A stretch of DNA of 64,000 nucleotides from positions 25,755 to 89,754 of the forward strand of contig NZ_BAAAYN010000014.1 of assembly GCF_039536245.1 (NCBI RefSeq). Direction: 5' to 3'. The DNA is from Cryptosporangium minutisporangium. Its GTDB lineage: Bacteria; Actinomycetota; Actinomycetes; Mycobacteriales; Cryptosporangiaceae. Positions 17,591-25,579 of this stretch are shown in pieces. Made by a program: the position numbers and the translations under genes. The stretch's first letter is position 1, and the number at the start of each line of letters is the position of its first letter. The notes under the pieces are model-generated. The model had not been told where the DNA came from and did no database searches. It saw only the letters and a list, made by a program, of their open reading frames with translations.

Positions 17591-17742
17591 GCCGCCGCTC
17601 CGTAGGTCTCGGCCGTGGCCCAGTCGGAGACCAGGGCGTCGGCGTCGTCGGGACGGTCGTCAGCAAAGACTCCGAAGTCAAGCTCGGTGCCCTCGTAATC
17701 CGGCTCGTCGAGTTCGATGAACATCCGGTCGAAGCTGGTCAT
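17587..17742 (-). CDS. Small acidic protein upstream of and coupled to nirB, function unknown
   Basis: 51 residues from the ATG at 17742, strongly acidic (FIELDEPDYEGTELDFG, DDRPDDADALVSDW). Its TGA overlaps the nirB ATG by four bases, so its translation should feed nirB. No ribosome site is obvious before its own start. I do not recognise the family. It could be a real small protein (a NirB assembly or regulatory partner) or a leader peptide whose main job is coupling. Confidence 0.6.
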   Translation of the reverse strand: MTSFDRMFIELDEPDYEGTELDFGVFADDRPDDADALVSDWATAETYGAAA

Positions 17743-17765
17743 GGCCACGAGAGTCGCCAGAGCCG

Positions 17766-17781
17766 GTTTCGATGCCGGTTC
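17766..17781 (-). promoter_or_regulatory. Weak GlnR-type site upstream of nirB operon
   Basis: On the minus strand GAACC and GAAAC are separated by six bases, about 25-40 bases before the small ORF. GAAAC is the stronger half of the actinobacterial GlnR box; the other half matches poorly. Nitrite reductase operons are commonly GlnR targets, which is the main reason to list it. Confidence 0.25.
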
Positions 17782-17822
17782 GCAAATATTTCTGCGGCGA
17801 AAACTGGATCTCACACGGAGCG

Positions 17823-17846
17823 GGCCGGGCGGTGCGCCGCCCGGCC
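17823..17846 (-). terminator. G+C-rich hairpin after the 75-residue gene
   Basis: Perfect 10-base arms (17823-17832 and 17837-17846) around a TGCG tetraloop, 14 bases beyond the stop of the upstream minus-strand gene. No T-run, as is usual in high-G+C actinomycetes. It would separate this gene from the nir operon. Confidence 0.55.
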
Positions 17847-17859
17847 TGTGCCGCGTTGA

Positions 17860-18087
17860 TCAGAACGCTGAGTAACGACGGCGCCGGACGGCCGGCCTGC
17901 CGTCGGCGTCCCGCCGGATGTCGTGCGTCGCTCCCGGGGGTAGCGGCTCCTCGTCCGCGGCGTCCCGGGATCGGTCGACCTCGACCGCCTCGCCACGCGC
18001 GATCAGATCGGCGATGAATTTCTCCGCGGCCTCGACCTCGGCGGCGGACTGCTCGGCCGTTTCGACGGCTCGTCGTGCAGCGCTCAC
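17860..18087 (-). CDS. Small hypothetical protein with helical N-terminus
   Basis: 75 residues from the GTG at 18087, which has a good GGGAGG site; an upstream GTG at 18114 would add nine residues without one. The N-terminal 35 residues are Ala/Glu-rich and helical (SAARRAVETAEQSAAEVEAA), followed by a charged loop and a basic end (RRRRYSAF). No family recognised. It stands alone between the zincin gene and the nir operon, with a hairpin behind it. Confidence 0.55.
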   Translation of the reverse strand: MSAARRAVETAEQSAAEVEAAEKFIADLIARGEAVEVDRSRDAADEEPLPPGATHDIRRDADGRPAVRRRRYSAF

Positions 18088-18211
18088 GCCTGCCTCCCGA
18101 ATGCTGGCCGACACGCCAGGATCGTCATGGACTTACCCACCACATCGACGGTAACTCGTCCGGAGCCGCTTGGGACCGTGCCAAGAATCCCGAAAACCGG
18201 ACGCCCCGCCC

Positions 18212-19660
18212 TCAGTCGAACACTCGCCGCACCAGCACCAGCCCGACGCCGTTGTTCGCGACCTCGTGCGTCCGCAGCGTTCCGTCGAGGCCACCGGACG
18301 CCGTGAAGCCGCGCCGGTACTCCGGGGGTACCGCGACCCGGCCCTGCCGGAACAGGTCTTCCACGAACGCCAGCGCGATGTCCTCACCGCCGGTCGGCGC
18401 GAGGTCGCCGCGGGACGGCGCCGCCGCCGCGACGGCGAACCGCGGTTCCTCGATTGGAGCGCGCACCGTGAGGTCGTCCGGGAGCCCGTACTGCCGCCCC
18501 GGTACCGCCACCGGCGACGTGAACGCGGAGCGGGATCCCGAGACGTCGGGCGCGATGTGGCGCTCCAGCGCCTTCTCGTCGGGCCCGGCCGTGCCGTCGG
18601 CGACCGCCTCCGCCGACCCCGGCGACAGGATTCCGTGCCGGATGAACGCCGCCTGTAGGGCGGGCGTGTACTTACCGGCGAACTTCTCCTGATCGACCCG
18701 GATGAGGTGAGCGGCGACCTGGGCGTAGTACGCGGGCACCGCGGCCGTGCGGGTCACCGCGGTCACCAGCAGCGTGGCCGCGTCCTCGCCGGCGATCCGC
18801 AGCGCCTCGTCGTCCACCGTGCCCTCGCCGGCGAGCGTGTGGACCATGCCGGCGAGCGACCGCAGGAACGCGCCGGTGAACACCCGGGAGAACGAGTGCG
18901 GCCCACTGGAGAGCTGGCTGGCCGGCGCGGTCGGCGGGAGCGAGACCGGATTCAGGTAGAACAACTCGTTGGACGCGTTGCGCAGGCAGTCCGGGTCGGC
19001 CGAGGACGGCGCGACCTGACGCACCGCCCAGCCGAGCTGCTCGGCCAGCCGGGAGAGCCGCGACGACCGGGACAGCTCCCCGCCGGTCTCCCCCATCACC
19101 TGCTCACGGAGCGAGGCGAGCCGTAGCCCCGAGAGGACGGCGCTGATGTCGCCGAACGACTCGTGGAACGCCGCGATCTCCGCGCTCGCCGCGTCCCACA
19201 TCCAGGCGCAGAGCGCATCGAGGACGGCGTGCCCGGTCTCGTGGCTGACGATGTCCGGGCTCTCGCCGGACCACACCGTCACGCCGGAGACGTGCTGCCG
19301 GAAGAACGAGAGGCCCCGCCGGTCGTAGTACGCGTTGAGGTCGACGCCCGCGTCGAGGTTCGCGACCAGGGTGTCGCCGACCGCGGGGTTCCACGTCGCC
19401 CCGTCCGGGAACGTCTCCATCGGGAAGAGCGGTGCGTACAGCGTGACCGTCCGCCCCAGCGCTTCGGCCGCCGTCCAGTACCGCACCGCGCCCTCGGCGT
19501 CGGACGGCACTGCTCCTTCGACGTCGATCGCCAGCGGACCGGTGCGTAACGCCGGTCGCGCGCGCAAGACCGGCGTCCTGGTCGATGGCGGCGCCCCGGG
19601 ATCGTCCTCCCAGACGCTCACCTCGTCGGCCTGGTCCCCTGCTTCGTGCACCGTCGCCAC
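18212..19660 (-). CDS. M4-like gluzincin metallopeptidase without signal peptide
   Basis: 482 residues from the GTG at 19660, chosen for its GAGAGGA site; an ATG at 19675 is possible. The zinc motif is HETGH (H140, E141, H144), preceded by LNAYYDRRGLSFF, and followed about 25 residues later by FHESFGDI, which matches the third-ligand Glu and Asp pattern of thermolysin-type enzymes. The later part is helical and unrecognised. No signal peptide or membrane segment is visible, which is odd for the M4 family, whose members are normally secreted with a propeptide. It could be cytoplasmic or exported by another route. Substrate unknown. Confidence 0.65.
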   Translation of the reverse strand: MATVHEAGDQADEVSVWEDDPGAPPSTRTPVLRARPALRTGPLAIDVEGAVPSDAEGAVRYWTAAEALGRTVTLYAPLFPMETFPDGATWNPAVGDTLVANLDAGVDLNAYYDRRGLSFFRQHVSGVTVWSGESPDIVSHETGHAVLDALCAWMWDAASAEIAAFHESFGDISAVLSGLRLASLREQVMGETGGELSRSSRLSRLAEQLGWAVRQVAPSSADPDCLRNASNELFYLNPVSLPPTAPASQLSSGPHSFSRVFTGAFLRSLAGMVHTLAGEGTVDDEALRIAGEDAATLLVTAVTRTAAVPAYYAQVAAHLIRVDQEKFAGKYTPALQAAFIRHGILSPGSAEAVADGTAGPDEKALERHIAPDVSGSRSAFTSPVAVPGRQYGLPDDLTVRAPIEEPRFAVAAAAPSRGDLAPTGGEDIALAFVEDLFRQGRVAVPPEYRRGFTASGGLDGTLRTHEVANNGVGLVLVRRVFD

Positions 19661-19969
19661 GACCGATCCTCTCATCTCCGCTGACGGTCCCCATGATGGC
19701 CTGTCGCCGCCACCGGGAAACCCCGAATCGGAGGGGTCCGACACGCTCCGGCAAGGCGCGTCGCGCTCGGTAACCACCAAATGTCCCGGAGGTCACCAAT
19801 TGATACTCCGGTTTAACCCTGAAACAGACGGTGGATGAGGATCGGTGTTCTTGATCGAAAAACTAGACACTAAGCCTCCTTTTCGTCGGTTTTATATGCT
19901 TTCGTGGAGACGTTCGCCCGAGAGGAGGCGACAGCGGCGGCGATCCCGCCCGAGGAAGGGAGCGGCTGG
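19661..19969. other. Divergent intergenic region with an A+T-rich stretch
   Basis: 309 bases between the zincin and the winged-helix gene. Bases about 19800-19912 are much less G+C-rich than their surroundings (for example TTTTATATG near 19889), which would fit a promoter or a binding site for a nucleoid protein. I see no clear gene. Confidence 0.4.
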
Positions 19970-20440
19970 ATGACGATGATGGGCACCCAGACCACCGGCA
20001 CTGTTGGTGCTGTCGGCACCGCGTACTCCGCCCCGGCACAACCGGCGCGCGCCCTGTGGAGTGACCACGACGCGACTCTGAACGACCCTCCGGAGCAAGC
20101 GTTCGCCGAAGTGTTCGGCGACGCGGACCGGGTCCGCATCGCGCTCTGGATCGACCGGACCGCTCCGGCCCACGGAGGGCTGTTCGGTGTCGACACCTGC
20201 GCGTCCGAGCTCAGCCTGCCCGAGTCGACCGTGCGCAGCGCGCTCGGGCCGCTGCAACACGTCGGGATGGTGAAGTACCGCGGTGGTCTGTACATGCGCT
20301 GCGATCACACGCTGTGGTCGGTACTCAAGGTCCTGCGGAACTTCGCCGGCCCGGCGCTCATGCAGGAGGCAGCCGGTCCGCCAGCGGAGCCGACGAACGA
20401 GCCTCGCGACGCCCGCGCGGCGACGTTCTACTTCGGCTGA
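19970..20440 (+). CDS. Winged-helix DNA-binding protein, function unknown
   Basis: 156 residues from the ATG at 19970 with AAGGGAG eight bases upstream; an earlier GTG at 19904 has no better signal. Residues 45-125 look like an ArsR/MarR-type winged helix (FAEVFGDADRVRIALWIDR, TCASELSLPESTVRSALGPLQHVGMV, KYRGGLYMRCD). No metal-binding cysteine pattern like classical ArsR sensors is seen. The N-terminus is Gly/Thr/Ala-rich and probably disordered. It is monocistronic, with a strong hairpin 25 bases after the stop. Likely a regulator, target unknown. Confidence 0.65.
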   Translation: MTMMGTQTTGTVGAVGTAYSAPAQPARALWSDHDATLNDPPEQAFAEVFGDADRVRIALWIDRTAPAHGGLFGVDTCASELSLPESTVRSALGPLQHVGMVKYRGGLYMRCDHTLWSVLKVLRNFAGPALMQEAAGPPAEPTNEPRDARAATFYFG

Positions 20441-20464
20441 GCACCGCACTCCGACCACGTCACA

Positions 20465-20491
20465 CGGCCCGCCACCCTCGGTGGCGGGCCG
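20465..20491. terminator. Strong hairpin terminator after the winged-helix gene
   Basis: Twelve-base perfect arms (20465-20476, 20480-20491) around a CTC loop, 25 bases past the stop at 20440. No T-run. It may also serve the converging gene that ends at 20567. Confidence 0.8.
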
Positions 20492-20588
20492 CCCTGTCAG
20501 AGCAGCCCTGTCAGAGCAGCCCTGCCAGAACAGCCCTGCCAGAACAGCTCGGTCAGAACGGCTCGGTCAGAACAGCTCGGCGGCGCGG
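20491..20588. repeat. 14-bp tandem repeat spanning the end of the next gene
   Basis: Six and a half copies of a 14-base unit (GCCCTGTCAGAGCA and the variants GCCCTGCCAGAACA and GCTCGGTCAGAACA) run from the terminator into the last codons of the minus-strand gene, whose TGA stop is provided by one repeat unit. The pairwise variation suggests stepwise duplication. Confidence 0.85.
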
Positions 20589-21667
20589 TCGATCAGCGCG
20601 CTGACCACGGCCGGCCGGTCGCGCAGTTGCCGGAGCCACTCAGGGCCGTCGCCCTCTGCGGCGAGCTTCTCGGCCTCCTCGACCAGGAGCATCCGCAGCT
20701 CGCCCGGAGAGGGCCCGGTCGGCTGCGGACGCCGCAGCTCCCCGTCCTCGGCCAACACCCCGCTCCGGGGTTGCGCGGCGGTTTGCGCCAGCTCACGCAC
20801 TCGGTCGAGGAAGCGGCGGAGTAACGCGCCGGCCGCCGCCACGTGCTCGGTCCCGACCACCCAGCGGCCCCGCTGCTCGATCACCAACTCGGCGACGTCG
20901 TCACCGGCCGGCCCTCCGGCCAAGTGCGTGAACTCGACGTCCGACCGCAATCCGGCGACGTCCAGGCTGAGCACCGTGCGGTTGGCCTCGGCCAGCCCGA
21001 TCAACGCCGCGTACTGCTCCGGCCGCGCATCCCGCCAGGCGACCAGCGCCGCGGCGAGGTGCCCGGTGGAGGCGGCCAGGTCGGGCTCTGCCTTCCCGTC
21101 GGTCCCGTCGGGGGCGTCCGGCCAGGCCCGGGTGAGCGCCGACGCGAACGCACCGCGCCGCACCCCGTCCACCAGCGGCGCGACGACCGTCGGACCGAGC
21201 CGCACCCGCCCGCCCGCCGTCGGGATGCAGGTGTAGTAGCCGACGCTCACGATCAGCGCGACCAGGAGCACGCGTCCGGTCGGGTCCACGTGCGGCAGGA
21301 ACGATCGCTGGTCGAGCCAGCGCTCCGGCCGCGCGACCAGGCCGGCCGCCGAAAGCCGGGACCGGACCCGGTCGGCCAGCACGGATTGGGCACAGCTGAC
21401 GATGCGCGCCTGGGTCCACGCCTCGCGCTCGGGCTGGCGCTGCCAGGCCGCGACGACGCGCTCCTGGGCGTCGAGCGCCAACTCGTCGCAGACCAGGCAG
21501 TGTTGCGAGTGCGCGTCCCGCAGCAGCGGGCTCCGGGTCGCCGAACATCGACGGCCCTGGTGCAGCTGCTGACGCTGACGCGTGAGGGCGCTCCAGACCA
21601 CCCGGGCGACCTCTGCGGTGTCCCGTTCGGGTGTGAGGCGGGCCGGACCCGCCGAGACGACGACCAC
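20567..21667 (-). CDS. Hypothetical protein with scattered Cys and a putative hydrophobic segment
   Basis: 366 residues from the GTG at 21667, chosen for AAGGGAG at the right spacing. The N-terminal third has RRCSA, HSQHCLVCDE and IVSCAQS, a Cys/His set that could bind metal; the middle has a hydrophobic stretch VLLVALIVSVGYYTCIP, possibly one membrane segment or a buried helix. The C-terminal part is helical. No family recognised. The last residues AAELF are encoded within a DNA tandem repeat, so the C-terminus may vary between strains. It is not obviously in an operon with the kinase pair behind it. Confidence 0.6.
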   Translation of the reverse strand: MVVVSAGPARLTPERDTAEVARVVWSALTRQRQQLHQGRRCSATRSPLLRDAHSQHCLVCDELALDAQERVVAAWQRQPEREAWTQARIVSCAQSVLADRVRSRLSAAGLVARPERWLDQRSFLPHVDPTGRVLLVALIVSVGYYTCIPTAGGRVRLGPTVVAPLVDGVRRGAFASALTRAWPDAPDGTDGKAEPDLAASTGHLAAALVAWRDARPEQYAALIGLAEANRTVLSLDVAGLRSDVEFTHLAGGPAGDDVAELVIEQRGRWVVGTEHVAAAGALLRRFLDRVRELAQTAAQPRSGVLAEDGELRRPQPTGPSPGELRMLLVEEAEKLAAEGDGPEWLRQLRDRPAVVSALIDRAAELF

Positions 21668-21805
21668 CTCGACTCCCTTCAGCTGTCCTGGGCGGTGCGG
21701 GAATCGGTAACTGACTGTGGTGCGAGCGGCCGCGACACGAGGCCTAAAGTTTTGACGGTGCTGCGGACGGCCCGCGCCCACTGAACGGTGGTCATCGTCA
21801 AGCCC

Positions 21806-22480
21806 TCAACTAGGGATTCGGCGGATAGCCCGCGGCCCGAGCGCCGGCGACGGACGGAGGATGCCGTCCTCCAGCGCACGTTCGCGGAGATCGAGTTTCG
21901 TACGCGCGGCACGGCCCGCGTCGTCGTACTTCGCCCGCACCCGGTCGAGGTACCCCTTCGCGGTGGACGGCTTCACCCCGAGCCGGCGCGCCACGTCGGT
22001 CATTCGCAAGCCGGACGCGTACAGGCGGAGCGACTCGGTCTCCTGCAGGCTCAACGACGGCCTGGTGGGCCGCTGATCGCTGCGGAGCGCGAACGCGAGC
22101 GCCGGCGTCATGTACTTGTGCCCGAGCGACGCCGCGCGCACTGCGGCGCGGATCTCGGTCGGGTCCATGCTCTTGTGCACGTAGGACAGTGCACCCGCCT
22201 CGATCGACTCGACGATCAGGTCGGTGACGTCCTGGGTGCTGATCGTCACGACGGCGGGGCCCGCCTCGATCACCGCGCGGACGTTGTCGCCGACCGTGCT
22301 GCCGTCACCCAGCCAGACGTCCAGCAGGACGACGTCCGCACTGCGCCCCCGGCCGGCCAAGAACTCCTCCACCGACTGGGCGAGGTCGATCACCCTGAGC
22401 CCGGTGTCGGCAGGCGCCAGCCAGGCCGGTAGTCCCTGCAACACCAGAGGATCGTCGTCGACAGCGGCCACCGTGATCAT
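21806..22480 (-). CDS. LuxR/NarL-type response regulator
   Basis: 224 residues from the ATG at 22480, preceded by GGAGGTGAGG. Receiver domain with acidic pocket D8-D10 and phosphorylation site D54 (VVLLDVWLGDGS), then a C-terminal helix-turn-helix (SLQETESLRLYASGLRMTD, ARRLGVKPSTAKGYLDRVR). The ATG overlaps the sensor kinase stop (ATGA), so it is the cognate regulator. The output helix is more degenerate than in classical LuxR proteins. Target genes unknown; self-regulation is likely. Confidence 0.85.
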   Translation of the reverse strand: MITVAAVDDDPLVLQGLPAWLAPADTGLRVIDLAQSVEEFLAGRGRSADVVLLDVWLGDGSTVGDNVRAVIEAGPAVVTISTQDVTDLIVESIEAGALSYVHKSMDPTEIRAAVRAASLGHKYMTPALAFALRSDQRPTRPSLSLQETESLRLYASGLRMTDVARRLGVKPSTAKGYLDRVRAKYDDAGRAARTKLDLRERALEDGILRPSPALGPRAIRRIPS

Positions 22481-24858
22481 GAGACCCACCTCACCTCCAC
22501 CCAGAAACTGCTCGAACCCGGTTCTTCGACATCCGTACTGACCGTTCCCGGAATCGCGGCCCGCACCCGGTTCAACAAGCTCCACATCGCTGCTTTGACC
22601 GCCGACCGCTCGGACGCGACGGGGAGCAGCACGGTCGCCGACGCGTCCCGATTGCCGCCGCTCAGCGTGACCACCGCCTCGCCCGGGCTGGTCATGCGCA
22701 GGATCGCGAGCACCGCCGCGACCAGTTCGGCGCGCACCGGCTCGGGGACCTCACCGAAGTCGGGGGCGATCCGCGCCTCGAGCGTCGCCGAGCGGTCCGC
22801 GGCCGCCCCGGAGAGCGACGACACCATGTCGCGTCGCCACACCGAGTGCTCACCGGCCTCGGAGAGCTCGGCGAGCATCGCGCGCAGCCGGCTGGCCTCG
22901 ATCGCGCACCGAGCGCGTACCTCGGGATCGGCGGGGTCCAGCGTGCCGTGCGCCAGCCCGCGGACCAGCGGACGGAGCGAAGCACCGAGTTCGCGCTGCC
23001 ACCGCTGCCGATCCTCCGCGACCGCCGCCAGCGATTCCCTGCTGTCTCGGATCCGGGCGGCCTCCTGCACGCCCGCCTCGGCCAGCGCCCCGTTCCGCCG
23101 GACCAGGCCGTAGGCCATCACGACGGCCAGCTGCAGGATCAGCGCGCAGAGCAGCGCGGTGACGATCCGGTCGACGGCCTGCGCGTCCGGGCCGACCTCG
23201 ATGAGTACCGCGCCGACGCACGCGGCGACGACGAGCGCGGACCACCCGAGGTACTCGGCGATCGGACGGTGCAGGGCGATCAGCGCCAGCGGCCAGCCGA
23301 TCGCACCCGGGATCCAGTTGATCCAGAGCACGACCTGGTCCGAACCGTCGATCGCGGCCAGCCCCGCGACGGCCGACCCCAGCACGAGGAGCTGGGCGCC
23401 GAGCATCGCGACGATCGGGAGCGGCTTGGTCGGACCGCGGACCGCCACGCCGACCACGACCGCGAGGATCACGGCCCACGCCGCCACCTCCAACCAAAAC
23501 GGCTGGTACGCGTCGCGCGACGCGACGATGAGCGAGCCGCAGTACAGGAGCCAGGCCAGCGCGATCACGACCAGCGCCCGGGCCATGCCCGCGCGGTAGC
23601 CGGCAGCTACCGCCGCTTCGTCGGGCTGCGGATCGTTGCGCACCGCAGCGACGAGCGGCCCCGGATCGTCGGGTGAGCGCCATGTCAGCGTGACCTCGGT
23701 GCCCTGCCCCTCCGCGGAGTCGATCCGGGCCCGGCCACCGACCGCCGCCATCCGCTCGACGATCGACCGGCGAACGCCGGTCTGTTCGGGCGTCGTCGCG
23801 GTCGGATCGAACCCCTTGCCGTTGTCCCGGACGACGATCCGCACACCGCCGTCGACGATCGTCGCGGTCAGCTCCGCGCTGCTGGCCCCGGCGTGCCGTT
23901 CGACGTTCGAGAGGCTCTCCCGCACCGCACCGGCGAGCGCCTCGACCACGCCCGGGGGTAGGCGGGGCTCGTCGCTGGGCAGCGCCACCCGGACGGGCAT
24001 CGCCCGGCAGCCGGCCTCCCACCCGATGCTCGCGAACAGCCCGGACGTGTCCGGGACGTCGTCGAGCCGGTCGAGCAGCGCCAGGTCCCGCCCGCAGCGC
24101 GCCCGGACGAGGTCGAGCCGGTCGCCCAGCGCGCCGCGGGCCACGACGGTCAGCGTGCTGAGCACGGTGTCGTGCAGGTTGCGCTCGAACTGGCGACGGC
24201 TGTGCAGGCGGCTGCGCTCGACGGTCAGCTCGGCGCGGGCCCTGGCGACGTGGTCGAGCGTCGCGTCGGCCCGGCGGGCTCCGCCGCGGATCAGCCGAAC
24301 CACCACGATCGCGATGAGGCCCTGGATCAGGAAGATCGCGGCTTGGTTGTCGTGGCTGCCGATCAACGGCTTTCCTGCCGCGACGACGCCGACCAGGAAA
24401 GCCGCGCTCTCCGCCGCCGCGAGCGTGATCGTCCAGACCGGAGTGACCGACCAGGACGCCACGAAGATCGCGACGCTGGCGCCGCCGACCACCCAGGTCG
24501 TCGGGTCGCCGACGTACGCGGCGGGCAGGATCCATGGAGCCAGCGCGAGGTACGCGCAGAACAGCAGGCTGTCGGCGGCCGCGACCCACGGCACTAATCG
24601 GCCGTGCCGCAGGAACCACGCGTACGCCGCGCCCCAGACCACGCTGCTCGCGACCGCGGCGTGCTGCCACGGCTCGACGCCGCCCGCGGCGATCGCCTGC
24701 GGATAGGCCAGTACCGGCGTGAGCACCGACCACGCCACCCGGAAGATCAGCGCGATGCGTGCGGCGGAGGCGTCCAGGGCGTCTTGCGCGACGGTGCCGG
24801 CGGCCGGTGCCGCGACCCGTTCTTCCCGGAGCCTTCCGCCGTTGTCCCTACCGTCCAT
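22477..24858 (-). CDS. Sensor histidine kinase with two consecutive membrane-plus-kinase modules
   Basis: 793 residues from the ATG at 24858. First half: about five to six membrane helices, then a NarX-type dimerisation segment with the phosphoacceptor H229 (FERNLHDTVLSTLTVV) and an ATPase domain (ESLSNVERHAG, RDNGKGFD). Second half repeats the layout: another membrane block (about residues 480-600), then a coiled segment and a region that looks like a kinase core but lacks His-Asp at the acceptor position and has no clear N or G box. Only the first module should be active; the second may sense or inhibit. Partner is the overlapping LuxR regulator. Confidence 0.75.
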   Translation of the reverse strand: MDGRDNGGRLREERVAAPAAGTVAQDALDASAARIALIFRVAWSVLTPVLAYPQAIAAGGVEPWQHAAVASSVVWGAAYAWFLRHGRLVPWVAAADSLLFCAYLALAPWILPAAYVGDPTTWVVGGASVAIFVASWSVTPVWTITLAAAESAAFLVGVVAAGKPLIGSHDNQAAIFLIQGLIAIVVVRLIRGGARRADATLDHVARARAELTVERSRLHSRRQFERNLHDTVLSTLTVVARGALGDRLDLVRARCGRDLALLDRLDDVPDTSGLFASIGWEAGCRAMPVRVALPSDEPRLPPGVVEALAGAVRESLSNVERHAGASSAELTATIVDGGVRIVVRDNGKGFDPTATTPEQTGVRRSIVERMAAVGGRARIDSAEGQGTEVTLTWRSPDDPGPLVAAVRNDPQPDEAAVAAGYRAGMARALVVIALAWLLYCGSLIVASRDAYQPFWLEVAAWAVILAVVVGVAVRGPTKPLPIVAMLGAQLLVLGSAVAGLAAIDGSDQVVLWINWIPGAIGWPLALIALHRPIAEYLGWSALVVAACVGAVLIEVGPDAQAVDRIVTALLCALILQLAVVMAYGLVRRNGALAEAGVQEAARIRDSRESLAAVAEDRQRWQRELGASLRPLVRGLAHGTLDPADPEVRARCAIEASRLRAMLAELSEAGEHSVWRRDMVSSLSGAAADRSATLEARIAPDFGEVPEPVRAELVAAVLAILRMTSPGEAVVTLSGGNRDASATVLLPVASERSAVKAAMWSLLNRVRAAIPGTVSTDVEEPGSSSFWVEVRWVS

Positions 24859-25375
24859 CCCGTCGCCCGCATCGGACCGGTCCGCGGAGCCCCCGCTCCT
24901 GCCCCCAACCGCTACCGTCCGCACGGCGCACCCGCGTCGTCGTCGCGCACCTCCGTCGGTCGACCCGGTGCGGGTCCACCGACAGCCGGGCCGTCGGCGC
25001 GGCGCGAACACCCTCGCCGCCATGAAGCGTTGACCCTCCGTCCCCCTGCGGTGCCCCCCAGGTACCGCTCACCGACCGCGGCCGCTGAGCCGCGGCTGCC
25101 GAGAGGCCCTCACGCTGCCAGGCCCCGAAGGGACGGCTCCACCGTGCTAGCCCTAAGAAAGAACCCGCCGTCTCCCCCGAGATGGGCGGTTCCGATCGTC
25201 CAGCGATGCTGGTCGCCGGAGTCTAGCTGGGGAAACGAACCCTCCGAGAGCGGCGGAATCCACCTTGACCGGCCGTACCGTTCGAACTAGACCGTTGGGC
25301 TCGACCAGCACCGACGAACGGCTCACCGGGCGGTGGCCGGAGGAACGACGACGCGTCGGGGGCCTCGAGATGCCG
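24859..25375. other. 517-base intergenic region upstream of the sensor kinase
   Basis: Holds a terminator-like hairpin (25152-25192) and one copy of a 13-base repeat (25141-25153, second copy 25571-25583). From there to the kinase start about 280 bases could be a long leader; several G+C-rich inverted segments are present but none matches a riboswitch family I know. No credible ORF on either strand. Confidence 0.4.
25152..25192 (-). terminator. Rho-independent-like terminator
   Basis: On the minus strand a 14-base stem with three mismatches and a four-base loop (25179-25192 with 25161-25174) is followed by TTTCTT. A T-rich tail is rare in this window. It would end the cysteine dioxygenase/56-residue ORF transcript before the kinase leader. 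Confidence 0.6.
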
Positions 25376-25546
25376 CTAGAAAGGAGTGCCGACCGCGGGG
25401 AATCCGGGCACCAGTCCGTCCACGATCAACAGGTCCAACCAGGACGCCAGTACCTCGTCCTCGGCCAGCAGGCGCCGCGCCGCGACGTCCGCCAGGCCGG
25501 AGGGTGGCGGCGCGGGCGGCAGCGGGCACACACCGGACGGGTCCAT
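25376..25546 (-). CDS. 56-residue protein downstream of cysteine dioxygenase, function unknown
   Basis: An open frame of 56 codons from an ATG with GGGGAG correctly spaced. The protein starts MDPSGVCPLPPAPPPSG, then a helical part (LADVAARRLLAEDEVLASWL) and a hydrophobic end (DLLIVDGLVPGFPAVGTPF). Codon third positions are strongly G/C, as in neighbouring genes. It lies 107 bases after the dioxygenase stop, behind a long hairpin, and before a terminator. I do not recognise the family. Its position hints at a role linked to cysteine or sulfur oxidation, but that is only context. Confidence 0.6.
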   Translation of the reverse strand: MDPSGVCPLPPAPPPSGLADVAARRLLAEDEVLASWLDLLIVDGLVPGFPAVGTPF

Positions 25547-25579
25547 CACTGCTCCCCCTCGGCGTCCACAACCGTGCTA

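Noticed and set aside
20491..20588. CRISPR-like or attachment-site repeat
   Set aside because: Units are contiguous with no spacers, and there is no integrase or cas gene nearby.
24859..25375. Possible riboswitch (c-di-AMP, SAM or cobalamin type) in the kinase leader
   Set aside because: Compared by eye with the conserved cores of these classes; no match beyond G-rich segments and hairpins.
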